Shown piece by piece: positions 35,071-43,687 of a DNA stretch of 64,000 bases. How positions within the stretch are numbered: the first letter of the stretch is position 1; the number at the start of each line of letters is the position of its first letter. The position numbers were made by a program, and so were the translations under genes. This DNA comes from Halobacillus_B rhizosphaerae (GTDB taxonomy: Bacteria > Bacillota > Bacilli > Bacillales > Halobacillaceae), in contig NZ_JAUTWQ010000018.1 of assembly GCF_046719735.1 (NCBI RefSeq), positions 1-64,000 on the forward strand, in the 5' to 3' direction. The notes under the pieces are model-generated. The model was given only the letters and a program-made list of their open reading frames with translations. It was not told the DNA's origin and did no database searches.

Positions 35071-35129
35071 GTAATCCCCCCATAGTTGTAACTTACTCAA
35101 GATGTAAACGTCAGCAACCATGCCACGTT

Positions 35130-35651
35130 TTACAACCCTTTTATATCCTCAACCACCTCGGACAGGTCGTTGGAAAACTGATGTCCACGCCCATCTACCG
35201 TTCGAAAAGTTGCTTTAGGGAGTTTTTCCGCATAATGGGTAAGGTGAGAAAAAGGTACAATGTCATCGTCGCGGCTATGATAAAAGTAAATCTTGGGTAC
35301 TTTATCAAGCGCTGCGGAGGAATCTTCAGTCAAGACTGTCTCATCATATGGGGGTGCGATCAGAAACAAACTAGTAATCTTATTTGAAACCTTCTCATCA
35401 GAAATATACTTCAACAGAACCGCACCGCCCACAGAGTGGCCAACTAGAATCACTTCACCATCCATCCTTCTGAGACATTCTTCAATCTCACTTTTCCATG
35501 TTCCATACTCAGGCTCCTCCTCATTGGGCATTTCCGGATACAGTACATGGTATTCAATGCCAAGTGCTTCTTGTAAATCGCCCGCTAATTTCCCGTCCAC
35601 TTCGTATGCTCCCTGCCCTGCACCTTGAATGAATAACACTTGTTTTTGCAT
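35130..35651 (-). CDS. RBBP9/YdeN-family alpha/beta hydrolase
   Basis: 173 residues. VLFIQGAGQGAYE near the N-terminus, the nucleophile elbow VILVGHSVGGAVLL, an acidic residue in FYHSRDDDIVPF and the closing His in VDGRGHQFSNDL give a complete Ser-Asp-His triad. The short length is typical of RBBP9-like serine hydrolases, whose substrates are mostly unknown. Single-gene unit on the - strand. Confidence 0.87.
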   Translation of the reverse strand: MQKQVLFIQGAGQGAYEVDGKLAGDLQEALGIEYHVLYPEMPNEEEPEYGTWKSEIEECLRRMDGEVILVGHSVGGAVLLKYISDEKVSNKITSLFLIAPPYDETVLTEDSSAALDKVPKIYFYHSRDDDIVPFSHLTHYAEKLPKATFRTVDGRGHQFSNDLSEVVEDIKGL

Positions 35652-35880
35652 AGGTTTGGCTCCCTTACGTTTTTTTTACTATATCACATACTACTTTTGG
35701 GCTTTTACCTACATCACTTATACCTATTATTAATAAACCTCAAAATCATTCATTTCTATCCATTTACTTTTAAAATGATCTGTCACTTTCATAACGCATA
35801 AACCAATGGATAATTCCCTATTCAATTTCACAATGAAAACGGTTACTATTATATGTAACAAAGAAAAGGAGGCTGTTTAC

Positions 35881-35937
35881 ATGAAAAACGCTATCGCTTT
35901 AACCGTACAAACATATAAGGGTGGAACACCTTCTTAA
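35881..35937 (+). CDS. 18-residue leader peptide of the ABC transporter gene
   Basis: ATG preceded by AAAGGAGG opens MKNAIALTVQTYKGGTPS and stops 58 bases before the transporter start. The last codons lie in the left arm of a hairpin whose right arm is between the peptide and the transporter. This is the layout of antibiotic-inducible ribosome-stalling leaders such as those before bmrCD or erm genes. The 344-base gap in which it lies holds no other gene. Confidence 0.6.
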   Translation: MKNAIALTVQTYKGGTPS

Positions 35938-35961
35938 ACGTTTACGGTTCCCCTTATATGT
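35911..35961 (+). promoter_or_regulatory. attenuator-like hairpin overlapping the leader peptide
   Basis: ACATATAAGGG at 35911-35921 pairs perfectly with CCCTTATATGT at 35951-35961, extended inside by GAAC/GTTC after a two-base bulge. A ribosome paused in the last codons of the leader would keep the left arm unpaired. There is no T run after the right arm, so the hairpin may act on translation or together with another structure. Confidence 0.6.
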
Positions 35962-35995
35962 GTTTAAGCCAATAACACAATAAAAGGGGCAAGTT

Positions 35996-37726
35996 ATGAA
36001 TTTTCCAGTAAAAAAATTTCTTTCCTATTACCAACCCTATTTAAAAACATTTCTTTTCGTTTTAGTTTGTGCTTTAGTTACTTCTACTCTCACTCTTTTG
36101 TTCCCATTGCTCGTCCGCTATGTGACGAAGGATGTGCTGGAAGGTGATTTATCTGCTGCCTTTCATCAAGTCTTATGGGTAGGCAGTGGCATGGTAGCAT
36201 TAGTAGTCCTCCAGAACGTTGGAAACTACTTTGTCGATTATAAAGGCCATGAAATTGGCGCTCGTATGGAAAGTGATATGCGCCATGAATTATTTTCGCA
36301 TACGCAGCGGCTATCTTTCAGCTTTTATGATAAGCAAAAAACGGGTCAATTGATGTCGCGGATCACCAATGATTTGTTATTGGTTTCTGAGCTTTTTCAT
36401 CATGGACCTGAAGATTACGTTAAGTATCTTGTGCGATTTTTGGGTGCATTCGGGATTTTGTTTTTTATCAATGCTCCCCTCACCATTGCGGTCTTTTGTT
36501 TTCTTCCTGTTCTCGGTTTCTTTTCCATCTACTTTAACAAGCAGCTGAATCGCGCATTAATCAATAATAAAGAGCGAATTGGTGATGTGAATGCTCAAGT
36601 CGAGGACAGTCTCGCCGGCATACGAGTGGTCCAGTCTTTTGCTAATGAGGCGGAGGAAATTAGGAAATTCGACAAGGAAAATGAGCGATTCTTAGCTAGT
36701 CGGAAAGGAACCTATAAAGCAGAGGCTTACTTTTTTAATGGCATGGAAGCTTTCATTCAAATGATCACCATTACTGTGGTCGTTTTCGGTACCATCCAAA
36801 TTATGCATGCTTCTCTCGATTTGCCTGACCTGATTACTTTCTTGCTGTATATAGGGTATATGGTAGAACCGATGCAGCGGCTCACTCACATGAGCACACA
36901 ATTTCAAGAGGGGGTTACTGGGTTCCAGCGCTTTATGGAAATTATGAACACACGTCCTTCCATAAAGAATGACGCAAACCCAAAGTGCCTTTTAAAAATA
37001 CGTGGCCAATTAGAGTTTAAAGACGTATCTTTTCACTATGATCCATCGCTGAATCCCGTATTTGATCGACTATCCTTTAAGGTGTCGCCAGGCGAATACG
37101 TAGCGATTGTCGGGCCATCCGGTGTTGGAAAAACAACCTTAAGTTCCTTGATCGCCCGGTTTTATGAGGTAACGGACGGAGGGATCTATCTCGATGGTGA
37201 AAATGTGAAAGAGCTTGATTTGTCCTTCCTAAGAAACAGCATTGGGATTGTTCAGCAGGATGTGTACCTTTTTGCAGGCACAGTCTTAGAAAACATTCGC
37301 TATGGTTTCCCCGGCGCGTCGGATCAAGAAGTCATACGAGCAGCTAAGCAGGCGAATGCTCATGAATTTATTATGAATTTGCCCCAAGGATACCAGTCCG
37401 AAATCGGCCAGCGAGGGGTCCGGCTGTCTGGAGGGCAGAAGCAGCGTTTGAGCATCGCCCGCGTATTTTTAAAGAACCCTCCTATTCTCATTCTGGACGA
37501 GGCAACGAGCGCATTAGATAATGAAAGTGAAAGCATAGTAAAAGAATCCCTGGAATTATTAGCACAGGGACGGACCACGCTTGTTATTGCTCATCGGCTC
37601 TCTACGATACGAAATGCTGAAAAAATAGTCGTGTTGTCGAAAGGGAAAATAGTGGAGGAAGGCACGCATGAGTCCTTACTTGAAAGAAAAGGCTCTTACG
37701 CTCAGTTATACTCCAAACAGTTTTAA
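35996..37726 (+). CDS. multidrug ABC half-transporter (permease fused to ATPase)
   Basis: 576 residues. Six membrane helices in the first 310 residues with the exporter coupling segments ARMESDMRHELFSHTQRLSFSFYDKQKTGQLMSRITND, then an ATPase: Walker A GPSGVGKTTLSSLI, Q-loop IGIVQQDVYLF, signature VRLSGGQKQRLSIARVFL, Walker B PILILDEATSALD and H-loop IAHRLSTI, all intact. It probably works as a homodimer exporting drugs or lipids (family knowledge; YfiB/YfiC/BmrA relatives). Its expression is likely governed by the leader peptide in front. Terminator follows at 37742. Confidence 0.9.
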   Translation: MNFPVKKFLSYYQPYLKTFLFVLVCALVTSTLTLLFPLLVRYVTKDVLEGDLSAAFHQVLWVGSGMVALVVLQNVGNYFVDYKGHEIGARMESDMRHELFSHTQRLSFSFYDKQKTGQLMSRITNDLLLVSELFHHGPEDYVKYLVRFLGAFGILFFINAPLTIAVFCFLPVLGFFSIYFNKQLNRALINNKERIGDVNAQVEDSLAGIRVVQSFANEAEEIRKFDKENERFLASRKGTYKAEAYFFNGMEAFIQMITITVVVFGTIQIMHASLDLPDLITFLLYIGYMVEPMQRLTHMSTQFQEGVTGFQRFMEIMNTRPSIKNDANPKCLLKIRGQLEFKDVSFHYDPSLNPVFDRLSFKVSPGEYVAIVGPSGVGKTTLSSLIARFYEVTDGGIYLDGENVKELDLSFLRNSIGIVQQDVYLFAGTVLENIRYGFPGASDQEVIRAAKQANAHEFIMNLPQGYQSEIGQRGVRLSGGQKQRLSIARVFLKNPPILILDEATSALDNESESIVKESLELLAQGRTTLVIAHRLSTIRNAEKIVVLSKGKIVEEGTHESLLERKGSYAQLYSKQF

Positions 37727-37741
37727 ATTCAACGATAAACT

Positions 37742-37772
37742 AAAAGGCTCTCCGCTTATGGAGAGCCTTTTT
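37742..37772 (+). terminator. terminator of the ABC half-transporter gene
   Basis: AAAAGGCTCTCC-GCTTAT-GGAGAGCCTTTTT hairpin 15 bases after the stop codon. Confidence 0.9.
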
Positions 37773-37804
37773 GGTTTATTTACCATCTTTGTCTTGCTTC
37801 ACTT

Positions 37805-38323
37805 CTAGCCCGCATGTAAATACGTATGGAACAGCCCAAGTAATAAGAGGCAATCATTCTCATATTTTTGATCTTTCAGCGTGAAGTAAGCTTTAAAAGG
37901 AACCTTAATGGAACTTTCCCACTCAGCAATTACAGAATCATCCTTACTAATTTGTGCTTTATCCATTACGTCTTTTTTTAAAATAAATTTTTCCTCATTA
38001 AGAGTGAACGATGTTATTTCGCCTATACCAAAAGATTTTTCATCTACAAGTTTAATCGTTTTGTTTACATGATCTGTTTTGTATTCCACGGTGTATTGAC
38101 GTTTTTTAAAAATATTTAAGCTCTTGTATGAGTTCATTTGTTCGTTATTATTCCTATCATATAATCTATAGTTACCGCTAAATCTTCCCTTTAAGAGCAT
38201 ATCAACGACTCTTTCCCATAGATGTTTATAATACTTTTCTACTTTCCCGATCTTATCCCCTTTGTTATCGTATATATCTGCTGCCTTCGTGGATATGGTA
38301 TTAAAAAATCTATATTCGTACAT
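37805..38323 (-). CDS. tubby/LURP-one-like domain protein
   Basis: 172 residues, soluble, rich in beta strands: YEYRFFNTISTKAADIYDNKGDKIGKVEKYYKHLW, FSGNYRLYDRNNNEQMNSY, FGIGEITSFTLNEEKFILKKD, VIAEWESSIKVPFKAYFTL. The string of short strands of the form 'xxIYDxxGxxIGxI' resembles bacterial tubby C-terminal-like (LOR/YxjI) proteins, probably membrane-associated scaffolds or lipid-binding proteins. Assignment tentative. Confidence 0.6.
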   Translation of the reverse strand: MYEYRFFNTISTKAADIYDNKGDKIGKVEKYYKHLWERVVDMLLKGRFSGNYRLYDRNNNEQMNSYKSLNIFKKRQYTVEYKTDHVNKTIKLVDEKSFGIGEITSFTLNEEKFILKKDVMDKAQISKDDSVIAEWESSIKVPFKAYFTLKDQKYENDCLLLLGLFHTYLHAG

Positions 38324-38350
38324 TGTGCATCACATCCTAAGAAAGCTATT

Positions 38351-38884
38351 TTAATCTTCGTTAATCATCCCGAACACATAATGATCGACAAATTTGTCAT
38401 ACAGGAATTCACCCTTCTCAAGACACCCCTCTTTTTTGAAACCTAATCTGTGCGGAATGGCTAAACTTTTTTCATTCCCTGCTGCCACTCGTATTTCGAT
38501 TCGCTTAAGATTTAATTCATGGAAGCAATAATTTACGACTGCTTGGCAGGACTTAGTCATTAATCCCTTTCCTTGAAAAGCATCTCCCAGCCAGTAACCT
38601 ATGGAAGTGGATTTGTTTGGCCAATGAATCGTATGTAAACCCACTACCCCTGCTAATTCTCCTTTGTACCAGATTCCCGCCTGGAAGCCATCATTGTTAC
38701 TGAACTGCTTTAAAGTTCCTTGAATAAAATCATTTGTGTTATCTACTGTCTTTGTACCATCAATCCAGGGCAGCCATTCACGCAAACTATCTCTAGAAGA
38801 ATCAGTGAGTTGAAATAGTTCTTCAGCGTGCCTTGCTTCTAGTAAACGCAGTTCGGTATTCTCGTCAATTACATGTTTAAACAT
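38351..38884 (-). CDS. GNAT acetyltransferase, RimL type
   Basis: 177 residues. Typical RimJ/RimL pattern: LRLLEARHAEELFQLTDSSRDSLREWLPWID near the N-terminus, GVVGLHTIHWPNKSTSIGYWLGDAFQGKGLMTKSCQAVVNYCFHELNLKRIEIRVAAGNEKSLAIPHRLGFKKEG with the acetyl-CoA loop QGKGLM. It acetylates a protein N-terminus or small amine. Related to B. subtilis YdaF/YkkB-type enzymes. One of three GNAT genes in this 9 kb stretch. Confidence 0.88.
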   Translation of the reverse strand: MFKHVIDENTELRLLEARHAEELFQLTDSSRDSLREWLPWIDGTKTVDNTNDFIQGTLKQFSNNDGFQAGIWYKGELAGVVGLHTIHWPNKSTSIGYWLGDAFQGKGLMTKSCQAVVNYCFHELNLKRIEIRVAAGNEKSLAIPHRLGFKKEGCLEKGEFLYDKFVDHYVFGMINED

Positions 38885-38980
38885 TTACCATTCCCCATTC
38901 GTCTTTTAAAGTTATGTATCTTTCATTAAACAACACATCATTTCTTATGCCCATCCAGGCCTTTCTCGTTCCAAAATTCT

Positions 38981-39745
38981 TTATAACTCTTTTTTAGCGA
39001 TACAAATCAATTCAGAAAAGTCATTCGTCACCTCTTTGTCAGGAGATTCTTCTAAATCCTGCTTCATCCGATAGAGACCCTGGTTATACTCTTCGTCATC
39101 AAGGAGAGTGAGCACAGAGATATCCCGATTTTCAACGTGCCCAATATAATCAGCGATTTTAATATTTTCCATTTGATAGTTACAATCAATGCGAACGTCA
39201 AACCCTCGTTGAGAGAGCTCTCTGAAAATCACTTCTTTCGTCCAAAATCTTTTGTAATCCTCTAGTAATGCTGAAGGAAAGTAATGATAGATCCACCAAT
39301 TCTTCATTCCGTAAATATCAATATTATGGAGTTTATACACGCCGCCTATTTTTAATACTCGATGAATTTCATCTAAAGCTTTTTCTTTTTCTGTAAAATG
39401 GTGAAAAGCATAATGATTGGTTATAAAGTTAAAAGTTCCGTCTTCATAAGGCATATTCTCCGCACGTCCTTGCGCAAAAGCTGCCTTTTCAACTTTTGCT
39501 TTTGCTTGATCAAGCATTTCCTTTGAAGCATCAAGGCCGTTCCATTCAATATTATACTCCCCAAGAGAAGTGACTTGATGGTGGAGGTAAATCCCAGTTC
39601 CACAAGCTAAATCTAACATTCTGCAGCTTGATTCAGACGAATTTATTATGTAGTCTTCCAAGTCGGAATCGACTCTTACTTCTTCAAATCTAAATGGATT
39701 CTTATCGTATACTTCAGCTACTTTGGAGAAATCAGTAGTTTTCAC
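38981..39745 (-). CDS. class I SAM-dependent methyltransferase
   Basis: 254 residues. Motif I MLDLACGTGIYLHH, then WNGLDASKEMLDQAKAK, motif with FAQGRAENMPYEDGTFNFITNHYAFHHFTEKEKALDEIHRVLKIGG typical of the Methyltransf_11 group. The GTG start has AAAGGAAAAGTGAGG upstream. The C-terminal third probably forms the substrate cap. Substrate unknown; nothing in the neighbourhood points to a pathway. Confidence 0.87.
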   Translation of the reverse strand: MKTTDFSKVAEVYDKNPFRFEEVRVDSDLEDYIINSSESSCRMLDLACGTGIYLHHQVTSLGEYNIEWNGLDASKEMLDQAKAKVEKAAFAQGRAENMPYEDGTFNFITNHYAFHHFTEKEKALDEIHRVLKIGGVYKLHNIDIYGMKNWWIYHYFPSALLEDYKRFWTKEVIFRELSQRGFDVRIDCNYQMENIKIADYIGHVENRDISVLTLLDDEEYNQGLYRMKQDLEESPDKEVTNDFSELICIAKKEL

Positions 39746-39776
39746 AACCTCACTTTTCCTTTCTAAAGCATAATCG

Positions 39777-39977
39777 TTACTTGTTTTTATCTTTATTAAA
39801 GAACTCTACCAAATACATCACTATTGGGTAGAATGCCAGCAAAATGACTGGTGTTAAGAATAGATTGAAATAATCATTCAGAAATGGGGAAGCAGCGATC
39901 GCAGCTAAGACGTATATAAAGCCAGCTATGTCTTTTCTTTTGTCTTTCTTGGAGATGTTTTGTCTTTTCTCAACCAT
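39777..39977 (-). CDS. small membrane protein
   Basis: 66 residues from the ATG at 39977 (a TTG at 39986 is closer to the GGGAG box and may be used instead). Basic N-terminus (VEKRQNISKKDKRKD) then two membrane helices separated by NDYF, and a lysine-rich tail. No known family. It lies 31 bases upstream of the methyltransferase on the same strand. Confidence 0.55.
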   Translation of the reverse strand: MVEKRQNISKKDKRKDIAGFIYVLAAIAASPFLNDYFNLFLTPVILLAFYPIVMYLVEFFNKDKNK

Positions 39978-40069
39978 ACAATTCAATCTCCCATCATTTG
40001 AAAAATGGACCGCTTTCAGTAAGCAGGTAACTTATTCTAGTAGTAAAGACTTCACTTTTATGTTCTTAT

Positions 40070-40636
40070 TTAGTCTTTAAGATCTCCTACAGTAATTATC
40101 GGGATGTTATCAGTCGAAATATTATGGTATCGCTTATCGTTTCCTTTTTTATAAACATGATTGATGTTGGAAAAAAAGTAGGATCCGGACAAGTCATCAA
40201 GAAATAATAGATATTCTCCGGTTTCTATTGGAATGATTTCATCTGAAAGTGGCACAAGATCTTTGTCCAGCTTCCCATCTTTCATTTGTTTGAATCCTAC
40301 TGGATAGACAAATTCAACTTTATCTCCTTTTTTATATTGTTTACCCTTTAGTTCTTTAAAACTATCAACGACAGTTGCCGTGTAAACCCGGTCCATTTGA
40401 TAAACATCATGCTCAGAGTCCGACACTTCTTTTTTCGTTTGATAATTTCCATTAACTTCAGCATGAATAATTGTATCTGCATTGTTTTCTAAAGCTTGTA
40501 AGTTTTCTTCAGCACCTACAACTAACCCTGCGCCCCCTTGAGAGGTTTCATGATCGTCAGAAACGGAAACGGCCACTCTACCAGGGACGATCACTAGTGC
40601 TAATAGGCACACGGCGGCCATTACTATAAACTTCAT
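40070..40636 (-). CDS. exported protein of unknown function
   Basis: 188 residues with a signal peptide (MKFIVMAAVCLLALVIVPGRVAVS, cleavage probably near residue 24). The mature part contains NADTIIHAEVNGNYQTKKE, TATVVDSFKELKGKQYKKGDKVEFVYPVGF and ETGEYLLFLDDLSGSYFFSN, resembling the OB-like secreted domains that begin 'ADxIVxGxVxx...VxxxxKGxxxxGdxI'. GGAGGGTGG precedes the ATG. Probably a cell-surface protein; role unknown. Confidence 0.7.
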   Translation of the reverse strand: MKFIVMAAVCLLALVIVPGRVAVSVSDDHETSQGGAGLVVGAEENLQALENNADTIIHAEVNGNYQTKKEVSDSEHDVYQMDRVYTATVVDSFKELKGKQYKKGDKVEFVYPVGFKQMKDGKLDKDLVPLSDEIIPIETGEYLLFLDDLSGSYFFSNINHVYKKGNDKRYHNISTDNIPIITVGDLKD

Positions 40637-40681
40637 CGTCCACCCTCCCGGAAAAAATAGTATTTAAATAGCTAGTCCTTT

Positions 40682-41524
40682 TCACAGTGGAAGCTGTTTC
40701 AATCGTTGAGGATTATAGTCTTCCAGCCAATCATCAGATTGGTTAACGATCCACTCACCAAAACTACGGAGAAAGGATAGGATCTCTTTGTTATTTACGG
40801 AAGGGTTGATAGCATAATTTATAGCCGATTTCATTTCTTCCTGTTTTTCTGGAAAGTGCTTAGAAAATAGGTTGTAAGCGGGATATAGATCTCTTGTGTA
40901 TGTATTTTCTTTCATCAGTACGAGTGCCAGACCACACCTGATGATGATCTTCATAATCCATGTGCAGCAACCTTTAATATCTTCCTCATCGTTGTTGCCA
41001 ATTAGATCGTCTTTTGCTTGTTGGAGCTGGGATGCTATGTTCACAATATGTTCGTTCGCCAATTTTTCGTCGGCTTTAAATTCAGGCAGCAGAGTCTGTA
41101 AGTTATCCCCATAAAGACACACACTAAAGGTCTTGATCATGAATGGGATGATATGGAAGTGACTCGTTTTCACAACGTCTTCTAGGGGATACAGCCCTAT
41201 TTCCAGTCCATTAATAAACGGAAAATGATGCACTCCATTATTTTCGAGTTCTTGAAGTTCCAGGAGTTCTTTATTATTTAATGGAGTTTGTGTAACCACA
41301 AGAAGATCCAGGTCAGAAACGCCTTTAATACCCAAGCCTCGAGGTAAGGAACCTCTTACATAGATACTGTGAATTTTTGAAGAGAAAGATTTTAATATAG
41401 ATTCCAGAACATAATCAATCGCTTTTTTATACTTAGAATCTATCTTATCAATGCTCGACTCATTCACAATTATGCCTTGGTCATTAATCGTACACATAAA
41501 ACCAATCTCTTTAATATCTGTCAT
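40682..41524 (-). CDS. nucleotidyltransferase-fold protein (aminoglycoside adenylyltransferase-like)
   Basis: 280 residues. The polymerase-beta type nucleotidyltransferase motif is IYVRGSLPRGLGIKGVSDLDLLVVTQTPL (GS...DxD), followed about 60 residues later by a third acidic region (INGLEIGLYPLED), and a helical C-terminal domain (CCTWIMKIIIRCGLALVLMKENTYTRDLYPAYNLF). It could transfer AMP to a small molecule, as ANT(4') or LinA-like enzymes do, or to a protein. GAGGAGGGAG precedes the ATG. No toxin-antitoxin partner is seen. Confidence 0.8.
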   Translation of the reverse strand: MTDIKEIGFMCTINDQGIIVNESSIDKIDSKYKKAIDYVLESILKSFSSKIHSIYVRGSLPRGLGIKGVSDLDLLVVTQTPLNNKELLELQELENNGVHHFPFINGLEIGLYPLEDVVKTSHFHIIPFMIKTFSVCLYGDNLQTLLPEFKADEKLANEHIVNIASQLQQAKDDLIGNNDEEDIKGCCTWIMKIIIRCGLALVLMKENTYTRDLYPAYNLFSKHFPEKQEEMKSAINYAINPSVNNKEILSFLRSFGEWIVNQSDDWLEDYNPQRLKQLPL

Positions 41525-41639
41525 TTACTCCCTCCTCTCCAACTGTATTGGAGTTCTAAGAAGTGGCCCAGTCCATTTACTTGACCTCATTTGTGAAGAG
41601 CTATTCGTTTCCTTTTGTAATTAGCAGTAAATCAATGGT

Positions 41640-41882
41640 TTATCCCCTTATAACCTCCATAAAGAATCCCGAAAAGATAACCAGTGAGGTTACTACATAT
41701 GCAATGCCTAGCTTTTTCTCTTTATCGATAATTTTTTCTACTCCAAAAAGTGAAAACATAATAAATAAGAATATCGATATAGATATAGAAGAAAAATCTA
41801 TACTTTTAATGAAAAAGAGACAGAAACCGCCTGCCATTCCTAAGATAGCAATAACAAAGTTTACTAATCTCAGTGTCTTCAA
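41640..41882 (-). CDS. small membrane protein
   Basis: 80 residues with a TTG start after GGGGG. Three membrane helices (about 6-22, 29-46, 57-77). No recognised family. The opposite strand has a longer open frame in the same place but without a ribosome binding site. Confidence 0.5.
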   Translation of the reverse strand: MKTLRLVNFVIAILGMAGGFCLFFIKSIDFSSISISIFLFIMFSLFGVEKIIDKEKKLGIAYVVTSLVIFSGFFMEVIRG

Positions 41883-42026
41883 TAGCTTATCCCCCTGTTA
41901 ATATTTGGATCATTATTTTCCTAATTATTTCAAATGATTAGGCATACAGCAAATAGATAGCAGCAGTCTTAAGCATTGCTTCTCCTTCTTTTTTAATAAA
42001 AACAATCACCTTAGACAATCTCCTCT

Positions 42027-42502
42027 TCATTCAAATAATCCTCTATTAATGAGATTTGCTGTAACGGGCTCCCGTCCTATTTCACGTGCCCATATGGACA
42101 ATTGACCGACATGGTGGATTTCATGGGCGATGACATGACGCATAATTTCACCGTATCTAAAGCTCAGACTCTCGCCATTAGAATCGATTTCCGTAAGCTG
42201 CTTGTCTTCCATTTCGTCCGTCCAGGCTGTGATAAAGGATTCAATTTCTCTGTGATACAACTTTGATAGCTCCTCCACTTTCGATAAGCTTGCAAAGGAT
42301 TCAAACGGGGTTCCTCTGGTTCTGGTTTGCCCTGCAAACCCCAAATCCAGCTATATTCGACGTCCACGATGTGAAACAAGGTGTACAGAATACTGCCAAC
42401 TCCCCCAACTCGTTTTTTTAATAATTCTTCCTCAGGAACTGCTTCACACCATGTAAACCAATCATCCCGAACCTGCCAGTTGTATTCAAATAATTTTTGC
42501 AT
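42027..42502 (-). pseudogene. DinB-family protein, frameshifted
   Basis: The front frame reads MQKLFEYNWQVRDDWFTWCEAVPEEELLKK...ILYTLFHIVDVEYSWIWGLQGKPE with the first DinB metal His (LFHIVDVE), and the second frame continues FESFASLSKVEELSKLYHREIESFITAW...RYGEIMRHVIAHEIHHVGQLSIWAREIG with the remaining His residues (HEIHHVGQ). The switch occurs around GGAACCCCGTTTGAATCC near 42300, where a single base gain or loss in the C run would restore one frame of about 158 residues, the normal size of YisT/YjoA-type DinB proteins. Broken gene or sequencing error. Confidence 0.82.
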
Positions 42503-42637
42503 ACCTGTCACTTCCATTTTAATGTATTGGCAAACTCCGCCTTCTACTTATCTTCTAACAAAAGTCCGTAAATCCTTTTATAGTTATTCCGTTCAGTTCG
42601 TTACTGGGCTGGCGCCCTCCTTGAATGCTTGCTTATA

Positions 42638-42706
42638 TTGACAATTTTGGAGTAAGTGATTATGATAAAGTTAAGTGGTAAGTAGTAAGTAATAAGTGAT
42701 AAGTAA
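42638..42706 (+). promoter_or_regulatory. sigma-A promoter followed by five tandem TAAGTNN heptamers
   Basis: TTGACA at 42638-42643 and TATGAT at 42661-42666 have a 17-base spacer. One TAAGTGA lies in the spacer (42653-42659) and five direct TAAGTNN units (GG, AG, AA, GA, AA) run without gaps from 42672 to 42706, ending just before the GGAGGG ribosome binding site of the GPP34-like gene. They may be repeated binding sites or an unstructured 5' leader. Confidence 0.6.
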
Positions 42707-42722
42707 AATTGGAGGGTTTTTC

Positions 42723-43370
42723 ATGGAGAATATAGGCATCTCTCAAATGTATTTATTGTTATCTGTTAATGACAAAGGCGGCGTTGCTCCTATTGGCAGT
42801 ATGCGTACACGGTCCTATATGATTGCAAGCGGGATTTTGGAACTCATTTTGGAGGATGTCATTTCATTGTCTGAGGATGAAGTGGCCGTTAAACGGGATT
42901 TACCTAGTGACAAAGAGTATCTGCGCTTAGTCTATAACAAGATTTCTGAAGAGACATCCATTCCTCTTAAGAAATTAGCTAGAGCATTGGTTACGAACCG
43001 GAAGCTTTTTAAAGAATTATTTAATTCCATCGGCGATACCTTGGTGGAATTAAATATTGTCACCAAAACAAGCGGAGGCGTATTAGGAAATTCCAGTCAA
43101 TTTGTGGGCGGTGAAGAATCTAAGAAGCGGATTGTGGAACAAATGCGTGCAGAGTTATTGGAAGAGGGACCGGTTTCTAAAGATACAGTCGTGCTATCCA
43201 GTTTATTAATCGGGAATCATACCTTAAAACGGTATTTTAGTGAGTTTGAGGAAGATGAGCTTAAAGGTAAAATTTCCGAGCTTCGCGAAGACCCTGCACA
43301 TAAAGAAATTTTCGCCATGGTCGATCGGATCTCACACACCATTACTACGATTATTGCTTCTGTTGGTTAA
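42723..43370 (+). CDS. GPP34 (GOLPH3)-like protein
   Basis: 215 residues from the ATG at 42723 after GGAGGG. The opening ISQMYLLLSVNDKGGVAPIGSMRTRSYMIASGILELILEDVISL and the later KRIVEQMRAELLEEGPVSKDTVVLSSLLIGNHTLKRYFSEFEEDELKGKISELR match the GPP34 pattern of a helical bundle that in eukaryotic GOLPH3 binds PI4P and Golgi membranes; bacterial members have no settled role, and a membrane-lipid binding function is possible. It is followed 15 bases later by a MerR-type regulator. Confidence 0.72.
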   Translation: MENIGISQMYLLLSVNDKGGVAPIGSMRTRSYMIASGILELILEDVISLSEDEVAVKRDLPSDKEYLRLVYNKISEETSIPLKKLARALVTNRKLFKELFNSIGDTLVELNIVTKTSGGVLGNSSQFVGGEESKKRIVEQMRAELLEEGPVSKDTVVLSSLLIGNHTLKRYFSEFEEDELKGKISELREDPAHKEIFAMVDRISHTITTIIASVG

Positions 43371-43385
43371 CCTGGAGGGATTGAA

Positions 43386-43649
43386 GTGTCAAGAAGACGT
43401 TCATTAGATGATATTCTAGAATCTGAATATGTATCTATAGGAGAACTAGCTCGAATAACGGATTCAAGGTATAGTACGTTAAAATATTACACAGAGGCAG
43501 GCTTAATCCCCTTTGAACAACCCGATGAAAATTTAACGCGAAGATATCCAAGAGTATCTTCAGTTGAAAGAATTGAGACTATCAAACGGTTGAAGAAGGA
43601 TGGCATGTCAATTACTGAAATCAGTGATTGGTTGCTTCATAAGGATTGA
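43386..43649 (+). CDS. short MerR-family regulator
   Basis: 87 residues with a GTG start after GGAGGGATT. The winged-helix reads YVSIGELARITDSRYSTLKYYTEAGLIPFEQPDENLTRRYPRVSSVERIETIKRLKKDGMSITEISDWL. It has no effector domain or dimerisation coil beyond the HTH, so it may act as an adaptor or a small repressor. Coexpressed with the GPP34-like gene; the heptamer array upstream of that gene is a candidate target (inference). Confidence 0.82.
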   Translation: MSRRRSLDDILESEYVSIGELARITDSRYSTLKYYTEAGLIPFEQPDENLTRRYPRVSSVERIETIKRLKKDGMSITEISDWLLHKD

Positions 43650-43687
43650 TTCATGTAATATTCATTTAAAGACTTCGATTGAATGAA

